Positions 36,439-51,100 of a stretch of 64,000 nucleotides of DNA are shown piece by piece. This stretch comes from Nymphaea colorata. Lineage: Eukaryota > Streptophyta > Magnoliopsida > Nymphaeales > Nymphaeaceae. The notes below the pieces were generated by a model. The model saw only the letters and a list, made by a program, of their open reading frames with translations. It did not search any database and had not been told where the DNA came from. Made by a program: the position numbers and the translations under genes. The stretch lies in assembly GCF_008831285.2 (NCBI RefSeq), contig NC_045138.2:13280571-13344570 (forward strand), written 5' to 3'. Positions within the stretch are counted from its first letter, which is position 1, and each line of letters opens with the position of its first letter.

Positions 36439-37059
36439 TCATCTTAAGTGTTCAAATCTGAATTGGGCCAAATGCCCCACCTCGCCCAGGTCCGCCTGAG
36501 CTTCGCCAACTTGATCCATGAAGTGGGCTCGAGCCCACTGCTCTTGATCCGCACCCGGATCACGCGTGCTCCTCACCAAGCCGAGCCCACCATCATCAAG
36601 GCCAGTCATGCCTAGGTCTTCATCTTCCGGACTAGGTGAGTCCAGGTCTTCTTCATCTAGGCTAGGTGTGCCTAGTCCTTCCGCACCTAGACCGGGTGGG
36701 TCTAGGTCTCCTAGGTTTGGATTCCCTAGGTCTTCCACGTACCTTGCGCCCTTAGCCTCCTTTGGAATGGCAATGCATTCTTCACTTGGCGCTTTTCCGC
36801 TCCATCTTTTATTTGAGGAGTTAACCTCACAACGAAAAGATCCGTCTTCTCCCGAAAATGCCAAGAAATAAACAGGGAAGTTAACCTCCCTAAGCATATC
36901 ACCCGCTCCCGGAGTCGCTCCCACCTGTTTCCCGCAAAACTCAAAAGAATAAAAGTTAGCCTCACAATAAGAAAGGGCACCTTCGGCGGAAGTGCCAACG
37001 TGGGATGTACGAGTTCTAGGAACGCTCGTATCAGTTGGGGACTTAACGAAAAACGACAC
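36439..37059 (-). other. 206-codon open frame with acidic decapeptide repeats (doubtful gene)
   Basis: An uninterrupted minus-strand frame from ATG 37059 to a stop at 36439. Residues about 111-160 are five imperfect ten-residue repeats of the type DLD-x-P-x-L-x-x-E, encoded by a 30-bp degenerate tandem array at about 36590-36745. Upstream, the DNA repeats GTTAACCTC / GTTAGCCTC blocks every 60-90 bases. The whole stretch could therefore be minisatellite-like non-coding DNA in a transposon that happens to be open. No homology is recognised and there is no promoter evidence. Confidence 0.3.
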
Positions 37060-38690
37060 CTTTTAGGCATACTGGGTGGAATCCGTCTCGCTATCACTGC
37101 GTATCGGGCTTGGGTGACCCCGGGTCTCGCTGCCTCAGCCTCTGCGAATGCAGCGACCCGGTCTGGTGTGGGCAGTGCGTCGGTGCGTGTAACTCAACCC
37201 CGATCCATTTGCATCGCAACTAAATTCCCGACGGGCTGGTGTGGGCCCTAAGCTCCGTCTCTTCTACAGAACTCGGGCGTTCTAGAACAAGGCAAGAAGG
37301 AGGTGGCAACTGGCAACTTTTGAAACCTTTTTATTTCTTGATCTCTGTTACACTGCAGCAGGAATTTTTGAACCAAGAGGCATCTTCTAACGAAGTTTGG
37401 TGGAGATGTCATGAGGAAGCCTCGGCTATTGACTTTGATATCTCCACTGTCACATGAACAAGAGAATCACGACTGCATGCCGTCCACACTTCTCAAGTAT
37501 TCAACCTACTGATGGTGGTCTTAGTAAAAAAGATGACATATGAAATTGCATTCTGACTGTACATGCAACAAGTGGAAATGACTTGTCAAGCATTTAGAGA
37601 GAACATTTATATGGTTCACTTCACATATAGTAACAGAATATAAGATGATAACCAGGACAGGGAGGGCTTGAATCAATCGATACTTATACCATGTTTCATG
37701 TTTGTGGTAGTTCATAATGAGGAGTAGACAGGGTTGGTGCAACACACTGGAACAATGACAACACATTTTGGCACTTGAACGTTGTGGCAGCTAGTGGTGC
37801 AACACACTCGTGGAGATAAGATGATGGGCTTGGCTGGTCGCAGAGACGGCAATCTTTCATAGAGCAACGCAAGGAAGGAAGCATGTTCGCGGTGGGCGTG
37901 GAGTTCACAGCAGTTTATAAGCAATCTCGTTTACTCTTAACTCAATTTGATTTACTTGTAGCAGGGCCGTTTAAGATGGAAGCAGGAAATACTTCCTCTA
38001 ATCACAGCCCTGGACTAGGGTTTTTCTCTTTTTTGGTTCGTACAGGGCATGAGAGAATTTTGTTATTGCTGAACTCTAACCCTTCATGGGTTGTTTGTGA
38101 TCTCCTAAGGAGACCCACACCCCTTAATTCTGAGATAGAATGGGGGTTAAACTTTTGTACAGTGAGGACATGAGTTTTTGTTTTTGTACACGTATGGTCG
38201 CTCATGTATCTTGCTTCTTTTGTTCTATATAATATCAGCAAGATTGCATCCTAAGGAAGCATGTTCACTGGCGGCGTTTGACCTGATCTGGCTGAGAAAC
38301 GCAATTAAGGCATGCCCCATTGGAGGAGTTAGACCTGATCCGCCGGAGGCGGTGGTCATCATGGCCCGCCAGCAGCAGCACAGCCCGGCCGCCGCCCACC
38401 ACCTTGCCGACACTGATTCCGTATCAGTATCGGGTTGTGTTTTAGTTAGCGTCGCGGTGGTGGTCGGTCCGATCCGTTTGACGGACCGGAGGACTCTGCC
38501 TCGTTGATTAATTTAACCGACCACGAGCCTCCTTTTGTCGTCCCGATGCTCATCGCTCCCCTGCAGCGGCAGCAACTGCACAGGACCGATTGCACAGAAC
38601 CGATGAAAAGAAACGAAAGGAAGGCGGAGGACGCGGGAGGCAAGTAAAAGGCCGATCCTTCTCATCTTTCTCTCCTTTGAATACGAAAGA
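37060..38690. other. Intergenic; right end is VPS33 promoter and 5' UTR
   Basis: No coding region is supported. The last 150-200 bases before 38691 should contain the VPS33 start region. No clear TATA box stands out near it. Confidence 0.45.
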
Positions 38691-39123
38691 ATGGCGCAGA
38701 TTCCCAACCTTGAGAACGCCCCTCTCAACTTGAATTCTCTCAGGTACTCTTCTATATCGTACTCTATATTCTTTCTCGATGGGGCCCAACTCCCAAGCGT
38801 GTTTCCTTGGAGAGTCAGTGCCATTTCTTGCGTCGTTGACGACATTCTTTCACTGTCATGGTGTTACACAGGGAACAATCTCAGAAGGAGCTTCTCAACA
38901 TCCTCAAAAATGTGAGTAGGTGCTCGTTTGATTGCTCGCCGTGGCCTTCATTCCCTATAGTTGTTGCTCAGTAACGGCAAGGATCGTTTCTATGTAGATC
39001 CGTGGGAGGAAATTGCTCGTCATCGATCAGAAGCTCAGCGGTTCTCTTGCCTTGGTCACGCAGACCTCTATTCTCAAGGCATGCATGCGTTTGCCTTTCT
39101 CTTGTTGCCCATTCTTTCTCTTC

Positions 39124-39157
<34 letters not shown>

Positions 39158-42100
39158 TTTTTTTTTTAGTTCCCTGCCCAGCTACTTCCCTCCTCTATTT
39201 CCACTTCAAATTTGCTTGATACGTTTCTGAGTGGTACTAATAGTAAATTGGATTCTTTACCGTTCTCTCTGGTTCTCATCGAGCATTTAGCAACAAGAAG
39301 ATTACCATCTAAGGATGCGGATTTCATTTCTTTCCCCCTCCCTCCTCCCCCTTTTTTTGGCTAATCAAAGTGGGGATTAATTGAACAAGCAAGTCTGACG
39401 ACATTGGGTTAGGTTAGCCGGTGGGACTAGCACAGGAAGGGAGAACTTATCACAGATGCTGGGAGACGGGCTTCACCCTTACGATGTTAGCCAATGTCTT
39501 CGTCCTATTGCTTTTTGAAACTGGAAGAACCGATTGGAAAATCTACCATTGCTGACATGGACCTTGCTCCCTCAGCACCAGGTCCTGAGAAGGATATCTC
39601 AGACTGGATCCCTGAAATTCCGGCCTTCCATGCAGTCGTATTGCGATCTCGTGGCTATAGTGGTTGGACATCAACACTCGCACAAGGTTCTTCGCATAAT
39701 TGGACTGCTTATGTTGTTACTTACGGTTCACATGTTAAAGGATTATCCTTGTGACCTTATAATTTTTGGGCCAAGACATGCGTTACCCTATCAAGCCTTC
39801 TCATGCATGCTCTTTTCGAATTATATTTCTGGACGGCATTCGTTGCATTTTTTTCTATTCACTACCCTTCATGCTGTTGCATGATTTCACAGTCCTGTGG
39901 TACTTGGCTTTTTCTGTCCTTATTCCAATTTTAGAGGCTGGCAGAGAGAGAATTTTGCTCATCAACATGGCTGATTTCTGTGCCACAAGAAACTTTAGTC
40001 TCATTTGTGGTATTTGTTAGTTACCTTTTCTCTTTGATAGTTTTTCCTACTTTTTGTCACTGTTTTGCTGCTGAACAGGAGCATGGTGTTGATAATTTGC
40101 GTCATCTATCTAAAGATCCTATCCAGGGTGATGCCAAGAACATTGTGTATCTCGTCAGGTCTCAGGCTAGTCTAATGAAGCTTATTTCATTGCACATTCA
40201 TCACGATGTGTCCCAAGGATTACAGAGGGAATACTTCATTTATTTTGTTCCACGTCGTACAGTTGCTTGTGAGAAGGTCAGCAAATTTTTTATTATCTTT
40301 CCTTCATTATTGCTGTTATTTTATGTTCATTAATATTGTTTTGTTGTCACAAATTAAGCTTCACACATGTAGGTAGGGTTGGTAAAACAAGCTGAACAAG
40401 TTCAGGCTTGACTTGTTACTTCATTGGGTAACTTATGTTTAGCATGCTCAGTCCAAAGACAAACTTGTGTGGAAGATTTTGCATAGTTTTTTTCTGAAGA
40501 TTCAAGCGCTTGAAAGTATTTAATATAAAAATGCAAATAGATGCAATGAGTGTATACTAGCTGAGCGGAGATCTACACCCTGTCTTCATACATGGCTTGC
40601 TTATACTTTTGAGGGAAAAAAAACTGCACATTAATCTGTTAATCTGAAACTAATCCAGAATAAGCATCATGTAGATGCTTGTAGCTGGAGATCATAATAT
40701 GAAGGAAAACCAACAGGTAACAACATGTTTGGCTACTGTTGGACGACTTAAATGCATCAGACTATCATATTATTATCTTTCTTGTGTCCTTTCCTTTGTC
40801 ATCTTCTTATCCATTTAATGATCTGGAAAAATGACTGCGAGAACGGCTGACTTGCTTTTTTTTTCTTGAATGTTTCTTGTGTTTATGATTACACATAAGA
40901 AAAAATGAGAGGGTGATTACTATAGGTAATTCCTTTTAGAAACTTTAAATATGTAGTGCAAATCGATGAAAGGAGACATGCCTACAGCTGAGCTGATTGA
41001 TGGGAATCAATCTGTATTATCATTGTCATTGGATTCTATGCACATTTTTCCTTTGTTCCCATAGGTTTCTATTTCCAACAGATACTGTAAATCTTGTTCT
41101 TCTCCATTCTAATGTACATTAAACTCTTGTTATGATGTCGACACCGAATGCTCCTTCATCTTTTTGCTATAGAAGAATCAATGCTGACATTTCTATCTTG
41201 TTTATATTGCTTAACACATTTTCAGTCATGGTGACTAACATTGTTCTGTAGAAATCTTATACTTTTGTTGCAGTAATCCAGATCAACATAATACTTAGAA
41301 AAATGTGAACTTTTTATAGAAGTACTTATTCCAAAAATATCACATTTTGCTTGCCATATTGAGTATATAAAATCGTTTCTTATGCTTTTATTGCAGTAAT
41401 TCATAATCAATATAATGCTTAGAAAAATGTGCAACTTTTCATAGAAGTTAGTTATTCTGAAAATGTCACATTTTGCTTGCCATATTAAGTAAATAAAAAT
41501 GGTTTCTTGTGCTTCTTGAGCTTATTCATATGTATTATGTATGAGGAAATCTTTTATATGTAGCATACATGGTAATATTTTCCTGAGGATAATGAAACAT
41601 GCTAATATATTTCTAAATTCTTCCCTGAGAAAAAATGGCTATGCTTTAAATTTGAAGTTGTGTTGACAAGGCTCAGTCATGGAAATTAAAGACTCCCATA
41701 GCACGGGAAACATCCAAGAATATGGCACCAGACTATGTAATCTAAAAATTGAGATACTTTATTTTAATAGGGACTAGGTAACTTGTTGGATCCTGTAATG
41801 ACAGACACTGCAGTATTTAACCTGAATGCAACTTTTACAAGCTTTCAATCGCAATGGAAATATCTGTTGCCCATAGTCACAAAAATGTGTTTTTTTCGAA
41901 AAAAGACACGAAAAAAATGTGATAAATTAAATTGCCGTTTAAAAGTTAAAAAAAACACGCTTCTTTGATAAAAAACGTTAAAAAATGAAAAAACGTGTAA
42001 AAACGCGTTTTTTTTTCACTTCTTTCAATTTTTTCCCATTTTTTTCATTTTTTTAATGCCAATTGCCAAACAGTTTTTTTTTTCATTTTCTATTTTTTAT

Positions 42101-45100
42101 TTGTTGCAAATCAACTTATCTTTTTATGTTTGTGCTATTAATTTCTCACTTATTTTTTCCCCTATTTTTAGTTTTTTTAAAATTTTAAAAATTTACCATA
42201 TTTTTTCCTTTTTCTCCGTTTTTTTCAAGCTCGCCATATTATATCCGAGAAAAACCTCGCCATTTAAAACCCCAAAACGTTATTTGTGGCTATGCAGTTT
42301 TGTCATTTATGGTGGTCATGGTGCAATATTTGGACCTTTCTAGTACAGATGTAATTTGATAAAATATTCTTAAGTATATACTGTTAATAGCATTCAGTTA
42401 CATAGTTTTTTGGCCTTATCTTGACTTTATTATATCTTCAGGTTTTGGAAGAGCAAAAGGTTCATCAACTGTTAACAATTGGGGAGTATCCTCTGTACCT
42501 AATACCATTAGATGAAGATGTTCTATCATTCGAACTTGACATGGTGTCTAAGGTGTGCTGAACAAATGGGCTCATTTTTTTAATTTGTTTTCTGTAAGCA
42601 ATTGTTTTGTGCAGGTTTTTCCATAGGAAAATTTTAATTTATCATTCCATCATAATAGGAAATTCAAGTTGATGGCGACACAAGTTCCCTTTGGCACATT
42701 GCCAGGGCCATTCATAAACTTGAGGTAATTAAGACTTACAAAGTTGGGTTATACCGAGAGGCTAAGTTAGTATATTAGCCAATCATGTTTGTATTGTTGC
42801 ATGTATACTGGTAAAAACTTGTTGAAGGATATGGCCTTTTTCTAGACTGCAAAAGTCCATCTTGTGCATGAGTTGTTTTCTGCTTGCTGATATGTCTGCT
42901 GCAACTCTCTTCTAGAGGGAAATGAATGCCAGGTTCTATCAGCCTTTGGTTGCATGTCATTATCTTGAGAAAGTTGACACTTTGTGCAATGACCTGGCTC
43001 ATAACTTGCCTGTGTGTCAAGTACGGCAGATCCCAGCCTGCTGTGGATTCAATTTACACCTAGGAAGGCTATGAACCATGACAGTTGGCAATCACCACAA
43101 CTGATAATGTCAAACTAAAGCTTAATCCCCTCAAATCTCAGTCTTATTAATGTGAAACTATTCTTAGTCCTGTTGCATGGGTGTTGCGCCTTGAGAATGC
43201 ATTTACCATAATATCTTGATTTTGGAGCTGGAAAGTCTTACTATTTCAGAAATGGGCAGTAATAAAATAAGTTGCTCGTTTTAGATCAATAGCATCTCAG
43301 GATGTTGATCTACTTACGAAGTTCGTTAGATTCTCATCTGTCCTCATCAGATGACTGCCACCACTTTAACGAATTATGTCCTTTATATTCTAATAATTGG
43401 ATCAGATTGGATTTGTTGTTGAGTTGACATAAGATCTCAGGAAAACAAAAAATCTATAGCTGATCAAGCTTCATTGTGGAGAAAAATGGTAAAGATATGT
43501 CTGGGGCTTATAAAAAATTGAGCTCTGTCCTCTTACCTAACAGCCATCAATAGTAGGTAGGCTGCTCAACAGGTCGAGTAACTCAAGCTTGATCCATATA
43601 ATCTCGGCTCGAGCTTGACTTGGTTATTCAACAAGTTGAATTCGAGGAATAATTTAACTCGAGATAGGTGCTGTGGGTGCCCCTGTGACTTGTTTGCTGG
43701 GGGCTTTGCATTACGACCCCATAGTTGCAGTTTTTCTTTTCCCTACCCAGCTTGGCTAAGCTCAGCTATTTGGTGCAGCTACTCAGCTCAGCTCCAGCTT
43801 ATACTAGCCAGGTTCGAGCTTCCGTGAGTTTGCTGGAGTCGAGCTTCAGCCTTGCTTATCGTGGCTTGAGTAGAGTTTGAGTTAGCCCAGCTTGGCTTAT
43901 GTACACCTTTCAGTTTGTGGTCTTCAGCAATCTGGGAAACCCCAATAAAAATAAGGATACATGAGAAGGTCATGCTTGTATGTAAACTTGATAACAATAA
44001 ATTTAATAAAAGAGGGGAGCTCCTCTGATTTTCAACAAACCCTTTGCATGGAGGCGAAAGTGCCACTTCTATCTTGGCTTGTTTCTGTTTTTGACCCTGT
44101 CTGTGGTTTTATATATAGGCCCTTGGTTCACGAAGGCTTTGGGTTACAAAATTGAGCCATTAAGGTTTCTTATATGAGTATTTTTCATTTTTATAAAATT
44201 TTATTCTTGTTCTTCTACAAATTAATGACCAGTGGCATACTGGAGTAAAAAATTGGAGGATCTCATGCAAACAAATGCTGGAGTTAGAAGGATAGACAGC
44301 ATGTATATTGAAGATGCAGCCTCATGTTTGTATCTTTCTTCCAAATTTTAGTTGTTTCTTCTAGATTTTAGTTGTATAGGTAGTTGGAAGTCTGGTATTA
44401 TACCTTGCTGCTGCTTAACCAGATGTCCCTTATGCATCATATTAATATGGTTAGCCTAAGTTGGCTAGTTGCAACTTTTAATCTGATATTGGACATTAAT
44501 ATACGTTTGATTCTGCACTCTGACATGATAATAAAATTGAATTCAACACTTTGATCAACATACATCTGTTGAATTGGTGGTTAGAGGGATCACAATGGCA
44601 ATGCATATGTTTTACATTTTTCAGGGTATTTGTAGAGTAGCAAAATTTAGGGGTAGTCATTTGTTTATTCTTCAAGTGATTTGTATGCCGGATACGTTTC
44701 TCTTTCTTGATAGACTTCTGGGTACTTCTGGGTACAAAAGGAAATACTTACTTCTGTTTATAGTTGCAGTGAGTAACATGCACACAAGTCATATTTATAT
44801 GTCAGCTTCTTTCTGCAATAAAGTTTCATTTTGTACTTTTATCTTTGGAGACTTTTTGAACTGTTTCCTAACAAGTAAATGTGCAATTATTCAGTCTATT
44901 TTTGGAGTTATCCCGAACATCCGAGCAAAAGGGAGAGCATCAAAAAGAGTTACAGAGATTCTTGATCGGATGCATAAAGAGCAACCAATTGCATCAACTG
45001 ATGTACATACACTATATATTGTTTTCTTCTGCATTTCACTTGGTTTAGTGGGATTTTTCTGTTATTATTAGGTTTAAGGTCACAATACTTTCTACTGACT

Positions 45101-48100
45101 GCCTGATGAATCTTCAGCCAGGGATGCCAGAAATAAATACGGTTGTGATTCTAGATCGGGAGGTAATGTCATTGATCCATGTATCAGCAGGTCTTTAAAA
45201 TCAATTCTCTAGGAAGTCTAGTGTGTGACAGAAGTTTTTATGTATGGTCTGATCAGATCAGGATTTTTTTTATGTGATGCTTTTGCTATTAATGTTTAGT
45301 AGCTAAACTTACAACATGGATAATTCTGTTCTTTAGAGAAACATGATTCTGTTTTGCAGCATGTAGAATATGGCATGGCAGAACTTGTTTAAGAAGTTTC
45401 TGTGTTATAATTGCATCTGGATACGTGATTTAGCTGGTTTATTTGAATCTTCAGAATATAGTTATTAACTCTGTGTATCTACAGCTCAATGCTTGATCCC
45501 ATGTTGGGTTGTAAAAATGTACATTGGAATGTTGGATGTTCTTGTCCTTGAAGTGCTGCTCGTGGTTTAATACAGTGTTTTCGTAGTATGGTCTTGTTCT
45601 TCTTTTGTCTTTTGCTGAAATGTACTTATAATATGTTCTTGACTTTTCATTTGATGCATCTGGATATACTATTGTCTTAGCCGTTCTTGGTCTTGAGCTA
45701 ATTGAGGGAATCAATTGGAAATAAGACACATTTAATTTACTTTCTCCTGATTGAAGAATGCAGGAATTGCATTCTCTTTGGGTTTTAAAAGGTTAATTTT
45801 GAGAACATTTTTCTATGACACTGGAGAAGGATCAATTTTAGGTTATTTTGGTACTATAGGGCTGGATCACATCAGATTGGGATTCAAAGTGAGATATTCA
45901 TACGAGCAGATGTCTAACAGAGATGATTAAGTTGCTAAATGTTCCAAGATGGTGCATTTTGGACTTGAGCTCAGGAGTCTTTTGTTGCCTGTTACTGCTC
46001 TGGGCTCAAAGGGCACTTTTCTGGAAAAGGTGACCATGTTTACATTACCAACCCAATAACATTATGTTTTGTGACAATCCATAATTGCCAGATTCCAAAT
46101 AACCCAAGAGAAGAGGCTTTCAGATTTATCCTACATGGTGTTAGTTCAACTGCTAAAGGAACATCTGCAACTTGTTTTAGTTTGTTGAAATAAATCATGG
46201 AGGAGCTAAGTGGGAACTAGACATATTTTATTAATCACTTAAAAGTGCTTACCAGTTACAGTGGATTTAACCCCTTACATGTAGAACCGAGCAAAAGCTT
46301 AGAAAGCAGAAGGATGAAGGCTGATGGGTAGCTAGATAACTGTTAGTGGCTATTGGCTAGTAAAGTTTGCATGTTAAGATGTCAGTCTAATCTTCCATGT
46401 TGTACTTGGCTTGCCACGATTGTAGGTCCTCATAAATTGACAAGTTCTTGGACTTCAAAGAAATAATTGGATTGCATATTTTTTTGTTTATCTAATTGCT
46501 TTTTTAGTTTCAAAATGTTGCATGTGGTTTATGTGAAGTAGATGTGTTGTAATTTTATTGGATATAAACCCTGAGCATTTAAAATACATATATATTTTGG
46601 TCTTTTGCATGAGTCATTATGTCAAGAAAAACTGTTATTTTTGTTTCTCTAGGGTTTTTTTTTGTTCCCATTAGTTCCTTTAGAAAAAAGTAATTAGTAT
46701 GAGCATTTTATGCTTTTAACTTGTTGGCCTTCATTAATGCAGGTGGATATGGTCACACCTATGTGCACTCAGTTGACATATGAAGGGCTACTAGATGAGG
46801 TACTCACCAGTTGGCTTGTACTATCTACTTTTATCTGATAAAAATGTGAGAGAGAACCAGTTGCTGATCAATATATTTAGGGAAACTATTATCTTCCTAA
46901 TCTTTTTGCTCTGTTTTGGTTAGGCTGCATAGTTACAGTGGTAAGAACTCTGTAGAGTTAGTTATGCATGAAACATAAAAATGAGATGTAGATGGGAGAT
47001 GGCTTGTGCGTGAAGCATTAAGCAAGAAGCAAGTATATAGGTGATGCATGTGAAACATGAAGCTCTTTTGAAGCATAAGTAGAAAGTTGGAAATTCTTCT
47101 CTGCCTTTGTTTTTCTTATGATTTGTGCTGGAAACTGATGAAAGAAAGCAAATATGAAATGTAGAAGGGTAAAGGAAGTTAGGGTTTTAGGGCCTTCTTC
47201 ATCACTAGTTTTTTCATTTCAGTTTTTCAGTTCAACAAAATACTATCTAAAGTCTAGATGAAAGTAGCCTTGTCACTTCCGCTTGTAACAAAGCTTAAAG
47301 AAGGTAAAATACCAGTGCGTATGTTCTAGTGTCAACCCCACTCAGAGTATGTCCACCCCCTGCTTGTCAGCACTTCTTGATCTAGTCAATACTTCACTAG
47401 TTGACAATGGAATCCAATTTTTCCCATTATTTCCAGAATATTGGCTGACTTGAGATGCAGACAGACACCATCACTACATGTTTGGACAATTGTGATTTAA
47501 TGGCAGATGACATTGTTGCTCAATCCCCCAGGTTGCAATCACATCCGTCCTGTGAATTCTGCATTTGGACTTGAGCACATTCAACTCCACCCTCCTTTTA
47601 GTGTATGTGAATTCTAGGGAGAGTGATAAAGATGTAGTTGCTACATCTCTGCATGAGCACATTCATGCATTAGTTTTGCTAGAGTTCGTCACTCAAGCCT
47701 TTCCACACTGCTGTGTCTTTTTTCTTGACTACGTTAAGAATTCCTGGTACTTGCTAATCTTATGGATCAATATTTATTTCTGTTATGGAAATTGATTTTA
47801 GAGTTAGCAACTTGATGAACCATGCAAGTGATTGGTTTAACGTGTCTAAATCCTGAGCTCCTATAACAGTCATGAACTATTGGCAAGCCATGTCCTTAAA
47901 TAACTGGGTTAACATATTTTTATGTGTTTCCGAGCTGATGTTGGGGAATTTTAATTTTCATCTGATTCCTCCAGTGCAGCTTCTGCATATCAACAACGGC
48001 TCTGTTGAGCTTGAAGGGTCAATTATGGGTGTACAAGGTGGGAAGAAGATGAAAGTTCCCCTAAACTCCAGGTAACCTTGTTGGCTTTAACATACTGTAT

Positions 48101-51100
48101 TCTATTTATTTTATAATTTGCATGTTATGTCCATGTCGTGAAGGGGTATGGTCTTCCTGGTGTTGATTTTTGGGGTGCACTTTTATTGACAAGGCATTTA
48201 TGTTGATTTAGAAAACAACGTAATACTGGGAGGCTCCAATAGTGGTAGCCTGAACTCACAAAGACAAACATTTAGTTGATGGAAATGTGTCCAGATTGGT
48301 AAAGTTTGTGGTGTTTTGTACCAACAATTTCTTAGCTTCCTTTTTCTGTCAGTTGTGTTTGCCTCCAGGCTGGACTAGCTGTGTGAATTGTGTAGCTGAT
48401 TCATGACTGGAGTGTGGGTCGTACGTCTCTTTATTAAAATTTTGTCCCTTTTTTGTAGTTAAAACTAATATAATTAGTTTCCTCCTAAATAGAGCATATG
48501 ATCATTTGTTCTAGTTTCATCTCAACGACTTCGAGACTGTGCAGGGAAAATAGTATGATAATTAATCTGTAGTATGGATTATGGTTGGATTTTCCTAGAA
48601 CAACTCTCAAAGTATTAACAGAGTGTAGCTAGTAAGAAATGTTTACATGTATGCAGTTTCCATTTTTCTTCCTTACAGCAACGATATATTTGTTTGTCCT
48701 TCTATCTTTTGTGTGCATTTCTCTTCTTCACTATGTTTTGAGGAATATGTGTTCTATAATGGTTAATTTATGGAACTGAAAGAAGGATTCGACTTGTTCA
48801 TGATGTGTATCAGCCACATGCATTACAATGACAAATTTTATGGCCTTGCATAAAATGACATAATTCAGTTATAGGTGGACTCTGTACCATCCTCACCTAT
48901 GAAAACTGGCTTATACCATACAGGTTCTGTCCAAGTTATAAATCTTTTAACAATAAGTGCCTTTCTACTACAAAAACACTTTTGTTATCATGGTACAAAT
49001 GGAAGGAAAAATTCATTTGTAACTAGATTCAAGTCATCCAGTGTAAATTAATTAATGTTTGTTTATGCTGATGGATTTATTATTCCATTACAATATAACT
49101 TGTTCATGTACTACGAAATCAAGTCAAAGTTTATGGGTTTATCAGGCTTGTGAAAAATCTTTTGAAGTCCTTGTATAAGAACAACTATTTTTAGAAAAAC
49201 TAAGTTTTTATATAATGTAACTGACCTTTATCTATTGTGCAAAGAGAGGAAAGTATGCTAATGCTAGTTGATCAGGACCACCAAAAAAAAAAATCTCCAT
49301 CTGTCAAGTGAAGTCCCTAATCATGGAGCAACAAAAGATATGAGATGCTCATAAATTTTGAATATACAGACAGTTTCTTTTATGAAATTACTAGATCATT
49401 TTAGTTGCAATTATGTTCCTCACAGAACTTTGTTATTGCTTATGAGCTTTAGTTTGGAAGTGGTCCTTGTGGTACTCATGAGGGTAAGGTTCTACTACAG
49501 GTAGAACAGCTAACAACTATTGATTGTGGTCTTTATGTTGTTGGGGTGTGTAGGTTATTCTGTTGTTCATTGTCTCTTTGTTGTTTTTTTGTTTGCTATT
49601 CTTGGTTTACAAGTAATTGTTTTGTTGATGTGGTTTTGCAGTGACAAGCTCTATAAAGAAATACGGGATCTCAACTTCGAAGTTGTTGTTCAGGTTTTGT
49701 TCGTAATTGTTTTTTATCCCCATTTTGAGCCTTTCTCCTTCAACTTTGTTGTGATTATTTGGGAAATGGAAATTGTTGATGGCACTTATTTATACTCATA
49801 CTTTTCATTTTCCACTATACGAATGTAGGTGTTGCGTCAAAAAGCAACATCAATGAAGCAGGATTACACGGAAGTGACTACCACAGTAAGTAAAAGAGTA
49901 TATTTGAAAGTGATTTTTAAAAGGGTATATTTGAAAGCGCTTCCCATGTTGAAGAGAAGTCAAAAGTGGAAGCAGAAGTTCCTTTGTCTATTTTCTACAT
50001 CCGTCTTAGTCTGGAAAACCTTTTATTTTGTTTTTTTATTTTTATTTTTATTTTTATTTTTATTTTACGTCCATTTATAGTTTTATGGTTTTCTGAACTT
50101 CTGAGGAAAAAGTGTTGAGAAAGATGTTTCTTTGTGTAATGTGAATATTCTAGAGAATTGCTTTAATGTCATACTTTTGGTAAAATGATATTAGAACATC
50201 TTAGTATCTTACCATGTTGTATAAATGTCAACTTTTTCCATTATTTACAACACTTTTGGATCTATTTTTATTATTGGCATTTATGTACCAAATTCTTTCA
50301 TATTTTGCCTCCTCTCAACCCAAAAATCCTTGGCTAGATTCAGTCACTGAGCCATGTGGTACTTGCTGTGTGTTTGCACATGTAGGATTCACCCTTATCT
50401 ATCACTTTTGTCAAAATTATTTGTTATTCTTGCAGAGCCAGACTGTGGCTGAGTTGAAAGATTTTGTGAAGAAACTCAACTCCCTCCCAGAAATGACTGT
50501 AAGCTGGTCCCTGTATTTCAAATTTATTTCACAGGGAAATGTACTGTGTATTTTATTTTATTTTTATTTTCTCTTTCAGAGGCATATAAACCTTGCTCAA
50601 CATTTGAATACATTCACATCGAAGCCATCATTTCTTGGAAAGCTTGATATGGAACACACAATTATAGAAGGACAAGGTTATGACATGTGAGTAGTTTATC
50701 TTGCAATTTTGCAGTTTATTGGACCTTTCTATGTTCTGCTAACTTTGCAACCCATGTGACGTGTGTGTAGAAATGTGTAAGCCACAACATGCTCACATAA
50801 AAGATCTGACGATACAAAAAACAGAAAGGCTTCACTCAGATGTGCACAAAGGCACCAACATAAGGATAAAATAGATAAACTATATTAATCAAAGCTTAGC
50901 CCAATCTTCACAAACCAAGGCGAGTAAGCCCCTCTATATATACAAGAAAAGAGGACAAACGAAGCTTGCTGCCAATGACTGGACTGCTAGTTGTTGGAGC
51001 TAGCCCAACACCTAGTTCAGTTTTGGGAAAATACAGGAGGAAGATAAAAATTACATAAACAGGAAAATATATGTAAACCTAGAATGCACACCGATATTAT

